Origin: Victivallis vadensis
GTDB lineage: Bacteria; Verrucomicrobiota; Lentisphaeria; Victivallales; Victivallaceae
Length of the DNA: 64,000 nt
Assembly (NCBI RefSeq): GCF_003096415.1
Contig: NZ_QEKH01000014.1
Location: 1-64,000 of the forward strand
Direction: 5' to 3'
Part shown: positions 32,875 to 41,585 of the stretch, piece by piece
Numbering within the stretch: the first letter of the stretch is position 1
Layout: each line of letters starts with the position of its first letter
Translations under genes and position numbers: made by a program
Notes under the pieces: model-generated
Told to the model about the DNA's origin: nothing
Database searches by the model: none
The model's input: only the letters and a program-made list of their open reading frames with translations

Positions 32875-35800
32875 ATGTTCAAGAAAGTACTGATCGCAAA
32901 CCGCGGCGAAATCGCCTGCCGGATCATCCGGACGCTCAGGGAGATGAAGATCGGTTCGGTCGCGGTCTACTCCGATATCGATGAAACCGCCGCGCACGTG
33001 CTGGCCGCCGACGAGGCGGTCCGGCTCGGTCCGGCTCCGGCCGCCGAAAGCTACCTCAACATTCCGGCGATTCTCGCCGCCGCGCGGGAAACCGGGGCCG
33101 AAGCGATTCATCCCGGCTACGGTTTCCTGAGTGAAAACGCCGATTTCGCCCGGCAGTGCGAAGCGGCCGGAATCGTTTTCATCGGCCCCACGCCGGAACA
33201 GCTGGTCGACTTCGGGCTGAAGCACCGGGCGCGGGAACTGGCGCAGCGGTTCGAGGTGCCGCTGGTTCCGGGAAGCGGCCTGCTGCCGACTGCCGAAGCT
33301 GCGCTCGAAGCCGCCCGCGGAATCGGTTATCCGGTGATGCTCAAAAGTACGGCGGGCGGAGGCGGCATCGGCATGTGCGTGTGCCGTTCCGACGCGGAAC
33401 TGGCCGCCGGTTTCGAACGGATCGGCCGGCTGAGCCGCAATAACTTCAAGGACTCCGGGCTGTTCGTCGAGAAGTACGTCGAATGTTCCCGGCATATCGA
33501 AGTGCAGTTGTTCGGGGACGGGCGGGGTCACGTCGCGATTCTCGGAGAACGCGACTGTTCCACCCAGCGCCGCAACCAGAAGGTGATTGAGGAGACGCCC
33601 GCGCCGGGCCTGCCGGAAGCGACCCGGGCCGCGCTGCACGCCGCCGCCCGCCGCCTCGGTGAAGGGGTCGCCTACCGTTCCGCCGGTACGGTCGAATTCA
33701 TCTACGACTGCCGGACGGGCGACTTTTATTTCCTCGAAGTCAACACCCGGCTTCAGGTAGAACACGGCGTGACTGAAGCGGTTTTCGGCATCGACCTCGT
33801 GAAATGGATGATTCTGGAGGCGGCCGGAAACGTTCCTTTCGTTCCCGGGGAGTGTTTTACGCCCTCCGGCGCGGCGATGGAGTTCCGAATCTACGCAGAG
33901 GACCCCGGCAGGAACTACCAGCCGTCGAGCGGCCTTGTGACCGCCGCCGATTTTCCGGACGGAATCCGTTGCGACAGGTGGATCGAAACCGGCTCCGAAG
34001 TCAGTGCATGGTACGATCCGCTGCTCGCCAAACTGATCGTGCACGGCCGCGACCGCGCCGACGTGATCGCGAAGTCCGAACGGGCGCTGGCCGCCAGCCG
34101 TGTCGCCGGATTTGAAACCAATCTGCTGCTGCTGCGCGATGTGCTGAAGCTGGAAAAATTCCGTTCCGGGGAGGTTTCGACCGCCCTGTTGCGGGAGTTC
34201 GCCTATGCCGCGCCGACTTTTGAGGTTCTCGCACCGGGCGCGCAGACCACGGTGCAGGATTATCCCGGCCGCCTCGGCTGCTGGGATGTCGGCGTGCCGC
34301 CGTCGGGCCCGATGGACGATTACCACTTCCGGCTCGCCAACCGCATCGTCGGGAATGCCGAAAACGCTCCGGGGCTGGAAATGACCCTCTCCGGCGCAAC
34401 GCTGCGGTTCAACTGCAAGACGCTGATCGCCGTGACGGGCGGCGATTTTCCGCTGAAACTGAACAACATGCCGGTCGAACGCAACCGTCCCTGCGAAGTG
34501 CATCCGGGCGATGTGCTGAAGATCGGCGTCACCCGCTGCGGCCAGCGCTGCAACCTCGCCGTGCGCGGCGGCATCGACGTGCCGGAATATCTCGGCAGCC
34601 GTTCGACCTTCACGCTCGGCCGTTTCGGCGGTCACGGCGGCCGCGCCCTCGCGGCGGGCGATGTGCTCCACATCGGGGGGATGACCGCGGGGGAACCGCT
34701 GACGCCCCCGGCCGCTTCGCTGCCCGAATTCGGCAGCCGCTGGGAGATCGCGGTCCTGTACGGGCCGCACGGCGCGCCGGACTACCTGACCCCGGAAGAT
34801 GTGAAAACCTTCTTCGATGCGGAGTGGGAGGTGCATTACAACTCCTCGCGCACCGGCGTCCGGCTGATCGGCCCCCATTTTGAATGGGCGCGTCCCGATG
34901 GCGGCGAAGCCGGGCTGCACCCCTCCAACCTGCACGACAACGCCTATGCGGTCGGTACGCTGGATTTCACCGGCGACATGCCGGTAATCCTCGGCAACGA
35001 CGGTCCGAGCCTCGGCGGTTTCGTCTGTCCGGTCACGGTCATCGGCGCCGAACTCTGGAAGGTCGGCCTGCTCCGCAGCGGCGACCGGGTCCGGTTCGTT
35101 CCGGTTTCGGTTGAATATGCGGCGCGCCTGCGCGAGTACCGCGAAGCCGTGCTGGCCGATCCCGCTGCCGCCTGGCCGCCGCCGCCGGTTCCTGAGCCGG
35201 TCGAGCCGGTCACTCCGGTCGTCGCCGAATTCGGCGGCGGCGATGAGATGGAGCGCATCGTCTGCCGCCAGGACGGGGATGCGTATCTGCTGCTGGAATT
35301 CGGCCCGCCGGTGATCGACCTGCGGCTCCGGTTCAAAGTTCACGCCTGGATGCTGAGGCTCGGTGAGCTGCACCATCCTGCCCTGATCGACCTGACGCCC
35401 GGAATCCGCTCTTTGCAACTTCACTTCGACCCGGCGAAACTGCCGCAGCGGGAGCTGCTGGAACTGCTTGCCGGCCTTGCGGAAGAACTGAAGAACAACC
35501 GGATCACCCGTGTCCCGGCCCGGATCGTACATCTGCCGCTGTCATGGGACGATCCCGCCACCCGGCTCGCCATTGAAAAATACGTCAGCACGGTCCGTCC
35601 CGGTGCGCCGTGGTGCTGTCCGAACAACATCGAATTCATCCGCCGCATCAACGGGCTGGACTCGGTTGACGAAGTGTATGAGACCGTGTTCAACGCCCGC
35701 TATCTGGTGATGGGACTCGGCGACGTCTACCTCGGCGCGCCGGTCGCGACCCCGCTCGATCCGCGCCGCCGCCTCGTGACGACCAAATACAATCCGGCCC

Positions 35801-36474
35801 GCACCTGGACGCCAGAAAACGCGGTCGGGATCGGCGGCGCCTACATGTGCGTCTACGGCATGGAGGGGCCCGGCGGCTATCAGTTCGTCGGGCGCACCGT
35901 ACAGATGTGGAACCGGTTTCGCGTCACTCCGGAATTTGAAGCGGGCAAGCCGTGGCTGCTGCGTTTCTTCGACCAGGTCCGTTTCTATCCGGTCGGGCCG
36001 GACGAGCTGATGAGGATGCGCCGGGAGTTCATCGCCGGCAAATTCCATTTGAAGATCGAACCGACGGTTTTCGACATCGGAGAGTACGAAGCGTTTCTGC
36101 ATGACAACGCCGCATCGATCCACGCCTTCGAAGCCCGCCGCAGGCAGGCTTTCGAGGAGGAAAAACAGCGTTGGATCGCCAACGGCCAGCTCACTTTCGA
36201 GACCCATTCCGGCGATGTCGTCGACGCCGCGCCCGAAGCCGTCCTGAAAGCCGGTGAAGAAGGCGTTTACGCCCCTGTCGCCGGAAGCATCTGGAAGCTG
36301 AATGTCGCCGCTCCCGGCACCCGCGTCAAGGCAGGCGAACCACTCGCCGTGATGGAGAGCATGAAAACCGAAATCGCGATTCCCGCAGAGACCGACTGCA
36401 CAGTCACTCAGATCTTCTGCGCCGCCGCTACCGAAGTCAAAAGCGGCCAATGCCTTTTCGCCGTCACCGTATGA
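32875..36474 (+). CDS. Urea/guanidine carboxylase (biotin-dependent)
   Basis: 1199 residues, the size of bacterial urea carboxylases. Biotin carboxylase residues 1-445 (KVLIANRGEIACRIIRTLRE; ATP loop KSTAGGGGIGM; EVNTRLQVEHGVTE). Carboxyltransferase about 450-1110, built of KipA/KipI-like halves (TTVQDYPGRLGCWDVGVPPS, GPMDD; later LTPGIRSLQLHFDP). Biotinyl domain 1125-1199 with AVMESMKTE, whose Lys carries biotin. It makes allophanate from urea, or carboxyguanidine from guanidine. Three DUF1989 neighbours favour guanidine, but the substrate-selecting residues cannot be assigned by eye. Confidence 0.93.
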   Translation: MFKKVLIANRGEIACRIIRTLREMKIGSVAVYSDIDETAAHVLAADEAVRLGPAPAAESYLNIPAILAAARETGAEAIHPGYGFLSENADFARQCEAAGIVFIGPTPEQLVDFGLKHRARELAQRFEVPLVPGSGLLPTAEAALEAARGIGYPVMLKSTAGGGGIGMCVCRSDAELAAGFERIGRLSRNNFKDSGLFVEKYVECSRHIEVQLFGDGRGHVAILGERDCSTQRRNQKVIEETPAPGLPEATRAALHAAARRLGEGVAYRSAGTVEFIYDCRTGDFYFLEVNTRLQVEHGVTEAVFGIDLVKWMILEAAGNVPFVPGECFTPSGAAMEFRIYAEDPGRNYQPSSGLVTAADFPDGIRCDRWIETGSEVSAWYDPLLAKLIVHGRDRADVIAKSERALAASRVAGFETNLLLLRDVLKLEKFRSGEVSTALLREFAYAAPTFEVLAPGAQTTVQDYPGRLGCWDVGVPPSGPMDDYHFRLANRIVGNAENAPGLEMTLSGATLRFNCKTLIAVTGGDFPLKLNNMPVERNRPCEVHPGDVLKIGVTRCGQRCNLAVRGGIDVPEYLGSRSTFTLGRFGGHGGRALAAGDVLHIGGMTAGEPLTPPAASLPEFGSRWEIAVLYGPHGAPDYLTPEDVKTFFDAEWEVHYNSSRTGVRLIGPHFEWARPDGGEAGLHPSNLHDNAYAVGTLDFTGDMPVILGNDGPSLGGFVCPVTVIGAELWKVGLLRSGDRVRFVPVSVEYAARLREYREAVLADPAAAWPPPPVPEPVEPVTPVVAEFGGGDEMERIVCRQDGDAYLLLEFGPPVIDLRLRFKVHAWMLRLGELHHPALIDLTPGIRSLQLHFDPAKLPQRELLELLAGLAEELKNNRITRVPARIVHLPLSWDDPATRLAIEKYVSTVRPGAPWCCPNNIEFIRRINGLDSVDEVYETVFNARYLVMGLGDVYLGAPVATPLDPRRRLVTTKYNPARTWTPENAVGIGGAYMCVYGMEGPGGYQFVGRTVQMWNRFRVTPEFEAGKPWLLRFFDQVRFYPVGPDELMRMRREFIAGKFHLKIEPTVFDIGEYEAFLHDNAASIHAFEARRRQAFEEEKQRWIANGQLTFETHSGDVVDAAPEAVLKAGEEGVYAPVAGSIWKLNVAAPGTRVKAGEPLAVMESMKTEIAIPAETDCTVTQIFCAAATEVKSGQCLFAVTV

Positions 36475-36513
36475 TTCTTCCTTGGAAACCGCATTGCATA
36501 AAGGCACTTGAAC

Positions 36514-38262
36514 ATGCTGACGATCAAAAACTTATTACATCAGTACCGCACCGGGCGGACAACAGTGCGCCGCCGCCTGACCGAACTGTACCGGGCCGCC
36601 TCCGAAGCGCCTGCCGGAATCTGGATCAGCCTGATTCCCGAAGCGCAGCTGGAACAATATCTCGCCCGGCTGGAACGGTTGTCGCCGGACTCGCTGCCGC
36701 TTTACGGCATCCCGTTCGCAGTCAAAGACAACATCGACCTTGCCGGGATTCCGACCACGGCGGCCTGTCCGGCCTACGCCTACACTCCGGAGCGGTCGGC
36801 GCGGGTGGTCGAACTCCTGGTCGAAGCCGGCGCCGTTCCGCTCGGCAAAACCAATATGGACCAGTTCGCGACCGGGCTGGTCGGGGTACGCTCGCCGTAT
36901 GGCGTGACCCCGAACCGGCTTGCTCCCGGTTATGTGGCGGGCGGTTCGAGCAGCGGCTCGGCGGCGGCGCTGACGCACGGACTGTGCAGCTTTTCGCTCG
37001 GCACCGACACCGCCGGTTCCGGACGGATTCCGGCGGCGTTCAATGAACTGGTCGGCGTCAAGCCGAGCCGGGGACTTCTGAGTACCCGCGGCGTGGTTCC
37101 GGCCTGCCGCACCCTCGACTGCGTATCGATCTTCGCATTGACGCTTGAAGATGCCGAAATTCTGCTGGAGGTCACCGTAAAATTCGATCCGAAAGACGCT
37201 TACAGCCGTGCCGCTCCGAAAGTGAATCCCCTGCCGCGCCGCTGGAAATTCGGTGTGCCGCGCGACGAAGAACTTGAGTTCTTCGGGAACCGCGCCTACC
37301 GCGACGCATTTTCCCGCGCGGTGCGGCGGATGGAAGCGGCAGGCGGCAAAAGGGTGACGATCGACTTCGCGCCGTTTCTGGCCGCTGCGCGTCTGCTCTA
37401 CGAAGGACCGTGGGTATTCGAGCGTTACGCGGCGGTCGGCGGATTCATCGAGAGCCATCCCGGCGCGGCGCTTCCGGTGATCGAAACGATCATCACGCCC
37501 GGACATACGCCGCATCCGTCGGAGGTGTTCCGGGGAATGTACCGGCTGCAGGAGTGCAAGGCGAAGGCCGACGCGGAATTGGCGAAGGTTGACCTGCTCC
37601 TGACTCCGACAGCCGGAACCATCTACCGGATCGGCGAAGTCGAAGCCGATCCGATCCGGCTCAACAGCAATCTCGGGTACTATACCAACTACATGAATCT
37701 GCTGGACTATGCCGCCCTTGCAATTCCGGCGGCGCGGGCCGGCAAACTGCCGTTCGGCGTGACGCTGGTCGGCAGGGCGTTCGACGACGGCAGGCTGCTG
37801 GAGGCGGCGCGGCGCTTCCGGCTGGCGGAACCGTACACCGTCGCGGTCTGCGGCGCGCACCTCGCCGGCATGCCGCTCCACTCGGAACTGGAGGAGCTTG
37901 GCGCCCGTTTTCTGGGAAGCGCCGAAACCGCTCCCCGCTACCGGATGTACGCGCTGGAAAAAGGTTCCGTGCCGAAACCGGCGCTGTTGCGAACGGAAAA
38001 AGACGGAACTTCATTTTACGTTGAACTTTACGAACTGTCCGAAAATGCTTTCGCCCGGTTCGCCGCCCGCATTCCGCCTCCGCTCGGCCTCGGCATGCTG
38101 GAACTCCGGGACGGCTCCCGCGTCCCCGGCTTCATCGGCGAGGCCGTGGCGGCGGAGTGCGGCCGCGACATCTCCGGCTTCGCCGACTGGCGCGCCTATA
38201 CCAGAACTTGTACGAAATCAGAATGGAAAGCGGACTCCCATGCAGAAACGAATGCCGTTTGA
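36514..38262 (+). CDS. atzF: Allophanate hydrolase
   Basis: 582 residues. An amidase-signature domain (1-440) carries the Ser-cisSer-Lys triad: Lys in PFAVKDNIDLAG, Ser pair in GGSSSGSAAAL and GTDTAGSGRIPAAF. The C-terminal domain (about 460-582, PRYRMYALEKGSVPKPAL) is the extra domain of AtzF-type enzymes. It splits allophanate to ammonia and CO2, completing the pathway started by the carboxylase. ATG 36514 is preferred over the TTG at 36508. Confidence 0.92.
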   Translation: MLTIKNLLHQYRTGRTTVRRRLTELYRAASEAPAGIWISLIPEAQLEQYLARLERLSPDSLPLYGIPFAVKDNIDLAGIPTTAACPAYAYTPERSARVVELLVEAGAVPLGKTNMDQFATGLVGVRSPYGVTPNRLAPGYVAGGSSSGSAAALTHGLCSFSLGTDTAGSGRIPAAFNELVGVKPSRGLLSTRGVVPACRTLDCVSIFALTLEDAEILLEVTVKFDPKDAYSRAAPKVNPLPRRWKFGVPRDEELEFFGNRAYRDAFSRAVRRMEAAGGKRVTIDFAPFLAAARLLYEGPWVFERYAAVGGFIESHPGAALPVIETIITPGHTPHPSEVFRGMYRLQECKAKADAELAKVDLLLTPTAGTIYRIGEVEADPIRLNSNLGYYTNYMNLLDYAALAIPAARAGKLPFGVTLVGRAFDDGRLLEAARRFRLAEPYTVAVCGAHLAGMPLHSELEELGARFLGSAETAPRYRMYALEKGSVPKPALLRTEKDGTSFYVELYELSENAFARFAARIPPPLGLGMLELRDGSRVPGFIGEAVAAECGRDISGFADWRAYTRTCTKSEWKADSHAETNAV

Positions 38263-39097
38263 AAGATGTGCCGGAATGACCGGACTCGATCGGAAGTTGA
38301 CCGGAACCGAACTTGACGCCGCCTACGACAACACCGGTGCGGTCGCCGACAGCGCCCGGCTGCTCGCCGGGTTCGACGAACGCAGCCGCCTTCTGGCCGA
38401 ACGCCGTCCGGAACGTCTCGACCTGCGGTACGGCGTGCGCGAACGCCAGCGGATCGATTACTTTGCAAGCAGTGCCGTGAATGCGCCGCTTCTGGTTTTC
38501 ATCCACGGCGGCTACTGGCAAATGCGGTGCAAGGAGACCTTCCGTTTTCTGGCGGCGGGACCGCTGCGGCACGGCATCCACGTCGCCCTGCCGGGTTACA
38601 CGCTCGCGCCGGACCAGACGCTGACCGGCATCGTCGCGGAAATCCGCGACTCCCTGCGCTGGCTGCGGGAGCACGCCGCAGCGTGGGGAGCCGACTGCAG
38701 CCGGATCGTGGTCGCCGGCTGGTCGGCGGGCGGACATCTCGCCGCAATGATGTCTGACGAGGCGGGGGTGGTCGGCGTTCTCGCCGTCAGTGGTATTTTC
38801 GACCTGGAACCGATCTCCCGATGCAGCCTGAATGAAAAACTCCGGCTGACGCCGGAAGAAATCACGGGGCTGAGTCCGCAGCATCGTCCCCTTTCCCGGC
38901 GTCCGTTGATCGCGGCCTGCGGTTCTGCCGAATTACCGGAGCTGCTGCGTCAAAGCTGGGATTTTGCGCGGCTTCGCGCGGCTGCGGCGCTGCCCGGCGG
39001 CGCTTTCACGCTTCCCGGGCACAACCACTTCACAATCCTGCATGAACTGGAAGCCCCGGAAGGCAAGCTTACAGCAGCTCTGCTGAGCCTGGTTTAA
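38240..39097 (+). CDS. Alpha/beta hydrolase, arylformamidase-like
   Basis: 285 residues. Oxyanion segment FIHGGYWQ, nucleophile elbow AGWSAGGH, and histidine in PGHNHFTIL give the catalytic set of kynurenine-formamidase-type hydrolases. ATG 38240 overlaps the allophanate hydrolase by 23 bases, so the two are coupled. It may hydrolyse a formamide or related amide by-product. The role in urea or guanidine use is unknown. Last gene of the operon; no clear terminator follows. Confidence 0.82.
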   Translation: MQKRMPFERCAGMTGLDRKLTGTELDAAYDNTGAVADSARLLAGFDERSRLLAERRPERLDLRYGVRERQRIDYFASSAVNAPLLVFIHGGYWQMRCKETFRFLAAGPLRHGIHVALPGYTLAPDQTLTGIVAEIRDSLRWLREHAAAWGADCSRIVVAGWSAGGHLAAMMSDEAGVVGVLAVSGIFDLEPISRCSLNEKLRLTPEEITGLSPQHRPLSRRPLIAACGSAELPELLRQSWDFARLRAAAALPGGAFTLPGHNHFTILHELEAPEGKLTAALLSLV

Positions 39098-39181
39098 CCG
39101 TTTTGAGCAGGGGGAAATCTAAGAAGCCCGGCCGGTCGCGGCCCGGTTGTCAGGCTATTGCTTGAAGGAATTTGCCCCAGC

Positions 39182-39366
39182 GTAATTAATCGCGGTTATC
39201 GCCATACTTTTTTGAAAGCAGGCAACGAACAGCCACATAACGGCATGTGCGTTACTTCGTTCCTGCTTATGCCGCGGGTAAGTTTCGCCGGATTCCCGAA
39301 AAACGTCCTTTTACCAATATTGAGCTGCTTGTTATCATTTTGATCGTCGCGATTCCGGTAGTCTGA
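39182..39366 (+). repeat. Prepilin-linked repeat, copy C (decayed)
   Basis: A relic with the same order of parts as copy B: the tail of a prepilin signal (GTAATtaatCGCGgTtATCGCCATAC), a degenerate CTTT/AAAG hairpin, the shared module GGCATGTGCGTTACTTCGTT then CTTATGCCG (hairpin arms 39241-39246 and 39269-39274), and a downstream signal whose frame reads RPFTNIELLVIILIVAIPVV then stop. No pilin domain remains. The sequence from 39370 to 39477 shows only a possible fragment (GDSAAELLSEEYGNQRSPNH). Confidence 0.7.
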
Positions 39367-39477
39367 AAAATGGAATTTATGGCTGGGGGGACAGCGCCGC
39401 CGAGCTTCTGTCTGAAGAATACGGCAACCAGCGTTCCCCGAATCACAGCGAACATAAATTCAGGCTATTATACTATT

Positions 39478-39630
39478 TTAATTGACGCGTCTGGAAACGT
39501 CCAGCCTTAAGCTAGTCAGGCGTTCCCTGCAACGATGACAATGCTGCAGGTGCAACCGGCAGAAAATGCGACGAAACCATGACATGACATGATTCCGGTA
39601 TTGGTCAAGCTCGAATATGGTATAGTGCAT
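39478..39630 (-). CDS. 50-residue HxxxCxxC zinc-finger-like protein (anti-sigma-like)
   Basis: From ATG 39630 the frame reads MHYTIFELDQYRNHVMSWFR then RIFCRLHLQHCHRCRERLTS, ending in VSRRVN. HLQHCHRC fits the H-x3-C-x2-C motif of zinc-containing anti-sigma factors. AGGAGG, seven bases upstream, lies within the last codons of the sigma gene, and the two genes nearly abut. That supports a sigma/anti-sigma pair. It is short, with no membrane helix. Confidence 0.6.
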   Translation of the reverse strand: MHYTIFELDQYRNHVMSWFRRIFCRLHLQHCHRCRERLTSLRLDVSRRVN

Positions 39631-39632
39631 GG

Positions 39633-40130
39633 TTATTCCTCCTCCCGCAATTGGCTGACGATTTTTCGAAGTTTGGCAAGCGCCCGGCTCTTGGCGACAT
39701 AAACCATATTGACCGGGATTTTCAGGAATTTCGCCACTTTTTCCGGGGATTCTCCTTTGACCGCATAAAACTCAAACGCCTGAAAGGTGGAATCTTCCAG
39801 TTGAAGTTTCAGCTGCTTCATCGCCAACGTCAGGATATGTTGCCGCCACTCCTCCTGCCAGCGGTCATGGTCATAGGCTTCCAACTCCACTGCTTCGCAA
39901 TCGACCTCATTTTTGCGCCGCTGACGAATGATGTTCAGCGCACAATGATAAATCATCACCCCGAGGTAATCCCGGAATTTTCCCTTGGAACGGTCATAGA
40001 CGAAACTTTTACTTCGGTCAAAAAAACGCAGCATGACCGACTGAACCAGCTCGTTGATTTCGGCAACATTGAGCTTGTAGTCCCGTCCACGCACCACGAT
40101 CAGCGGACGATAGGTTTTATAGAACTCATT
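39633..40130 (-). pseudogene. ECF-type sigma factor, N-terminally truncated
   Basis: The frame is open from about 40160 and reads NEFYKTYRPLIVVRGRDYKL then NVAEINELVQSVMLRFFD, the sigma-2 region typical of PVC-group ECF sigmas, and ends with an intact sigma-4 helix-turn-helix (SPEKVAKFLKIPVNMVYVAK). The first 25 or so residues expected from the paralogue at 41752 (MAFTTRGSLLSAVRRGDEVG) are missing, replaced by sequence that may come from the adjacent nuclease gene. A GTG at 40097 could still start a shortened protein. Confidence 0.7.
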
Positions 40131-40164
40131 TGGTTTGTTTTCTAAAATTTGTCTGAATGATTAT

Positions 40165-40443
40165 TTATTTCTCTCTTGAAAGACGTTGTTTTTCAAGGTT
40201 AGCAGATTTGCGCTCTTCCGGGTTTCCGCTTCTCAGTTCGGGAGTATTGATGCCACGGAGACGGATGGAAATATTCTTTCCGGCGATGGCGGAATGTTCG
40301 TCGATGTCACAGGCGAAGGTATCGCCGTCGATGACGCGCAAAAGGCGGGAGACTTTGACGTCGGGATAAAGTTTATCCTGTGGATGAGTGGCGCATCCGG
40401 CCAGCAGCAGAATTCCGAACAGCAGAAGTAATGTTCTTTTCAT
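40165..40443 (-). pseudogene. Thermonuclease-like lipoprotein, C-terminally truncated
   Basis: 92 residues from ATG 40443 (AAAGGAG upstream). MKRTLLLLFGILLLAGC is a lipoprotein signal. VIDGDTFACDI and ISIRLRGINTPELRSGNPEE are the start of the staphylococcal-nuclease fold (active-site Asp and Arg region). The frame stops after NLEKQRLSREK, losing the rest of the domain. A shifted frame downstream reads SFRQILENK, typical of the next nuclease helix, before turning into the sigma gene. This points to a deletion joining two genes. Confidence 0.65.
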
Positions 40444-40521
40444 TGGTTTCGTCTCCTTTGTCATCTTATGCCGGAATTTATCGGCAATCTTACGCGGCAG
40501 ACGAAAAATTGTGCAAAAAAA

Positions 40522-40655
40522 GAGGTGCTCCCCATGCACCTCATCAAGGCACCGCCAAGCGCCCACTCAAGAATGCAAAAGGGAGCACCAAAACACAATG
40601 GTGCTTTCCCTTCAGCAACGATTCTTGAGTCAAAAGTTTGGCGGTTTCTGATGAG
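40522..40655. repeat. Nested multi-hairpin intergenic element
   Basis: GAGGTGC/GCACCTC (40522-40542) is followed by a long imperfect foldback: CTCATCA (40540) with TGATGAG (40649), CCGCCAA (40552) with TTGGCGG (40638), ACTCAAGAAT (40565) with ATTCTTGAGT (40621), GCACCA with TGGTGC at the tip. GGTGCTCCC (40525) could instead pair with GGGAGCACC (40581), giving mutually exclusive folds. It may be a small mobile hairpin, a recombination site or a structured RNA. Confidence 0.6.
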
Positions 40656-40704
40656 AACGTCTGCTGAAAAGTCTACAAAGACTTAACTATTAAATTGTAA
40701 GAAT

Positions 40705-40896
40705 TTATATGCCTGTTTTACGGCTCCTCATTTTACGAACCAGATATTTGGCCGAAACCACTTTCGGCTTACCGTTCTTTCCGCAAACCACAGCCTGTTG
40801 GCCGAGTTTTGCTTTCTTTTCCAGTTCTTCATTTACGGCATCCTGCAAGGCTTGTACCGCGAGCAAAGAAGTTTTTTGAGTGGCTTCAGCAGTCAT
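40705..40896 (-). CDS. Small partner of the zeta-toxin-like kinase (antitoxin candidate)
   Basis: 63 residues, MTAEATQKTSLLAVQALQDA onward, with VVCGKNGKPKVVSA in the middle and a basic tail. It resembles the short proteins found next to P-loop zeta-like toxins, with an Ala-rich helix followed by a VW-DGKVV-like strand. It overlaps the toxin 3' end by 11 bases and is thus co-translated. The usual order in such pairs is often antitoxin first, so the order here is less common. Confidence 0.6.
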   Translation of the reverse strand: MTAEATQKTSLLAVQALQDAVNEELEKKAKLGQQAVVCGKNGKPKVVSAKYLVRKMRSRKTGI

Positions 40897-41467
40897 GGCA
40901 AAACTCCTTCATCTGTTTATAAATAGTATCGTTATAAATGTTGACCCCGTTGGCGTCAACGTCAAAAATCAAAGAAATTTCCCGTTGGGAGTTATCCACG
41001 CAATGTGTCACATCGCACACGTCGGCATATTCAAACAAATTTGCCACGCTGCGCGGATAACGGCGTTCAATCGCATCGGAGGGAATGTTGTGCCCTCCCT
41101 GCTTGACTCGATATTCCACCCGCCTGGCTGAAAATTCCGCATTCGGCAGATACAAATAAAACAGTTCGACCCGCCATCCGTCATTTTTCCATTGCTTGAT
41201 TTTCTGCAAATACGCTTTGCCGGAAAGCGTTGTCTCAAAGGCGAAATTTTCCCGTGAGCGAATTTTCTCTTCAATCGCATTCAGAAAAATTTTACTTGCC
41301 TGAAGTTGAACAGCCTCCACATTCAGTGGCGAAAGCCCTCTCGCAATCTCATCGGCGTTAATGAAATTCAAACATCCGGCAATTTTCGGAAGATATTTCA
41401 TGGCAAAAGTCGTCTTTCCGGCACCGTTCGGTCCGGCAATGATATAACATGTTGGAGACTTTTGCAT
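40886..41467 (-). CDS. Zeta-toxin-family P-loop kinase
   Basis: 193 residues. Walker A is IIAGPNGAGKTTFA (residues 9-22), followed by NFINADEIARGLSP, which fits the NADE-type acidic site of zeta/PezT-like kinases, and FAFETTLSGK. Such proteins phosphorylate UDP-amino sugars or similar substrates, although many chromosomal relatives are uncharacterised. AAGGAAAAG lies upstream and a promoter candidate is at 41503-41532. Part of the AT-richer accessory region. Confidence 0.82.
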   Translation of the reverse strand: MQKSPTCYIIAGPNGAGKTTFAMKYLPKIAGCLNFINADEIARGLSPLNVEAVQLQASKIFLNAIEEKIRSRENFAFETTLSGKAYLQKIKQWKNDGWRVELFYLYLPNAEFSARRVEYRVKQGGHNIPSDAIERRYPRSVANLFEYADVCDVTHCVDNSQREISLIFDVDANGVNIYNDTIYKQMKEFCHDC

Positions 41468-41502
41468 CAGAATACTTTTCCTTCATTTCATCGGTATCCG
41501 TT

Positions 41503-41532
41503 ATAATATATTCCGGCGAGATAAAATATCAA
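41503..41532 (-). promoter_or_regulatory. Promoter of the toxin pair
   Basis: TTGATA, 18 bases, TATTAT on the minus strand, ending 36 bases before the toxin ATG. Confidence 0.55.
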
Positions 41533-41585
41533 CTTTCTTTTGCTCTTCGGCATAAGAAATCGGGAAAACCCCGGCATTAGTTCAC

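Noticed and set aside
32842-35532. 896-codon open frame antisense to the carboxylase
   Set aside because: It mirrors the third-position GC bias of the carboxylase gene, has no family resemblance and no ribosome binding site; a shadow.
40538-40655. Integron attC site
   Set aside because: The foldback shape fits, but the outer boxes do not match RYYYAAC / GTTRRRY and no integron integrase is nearby.
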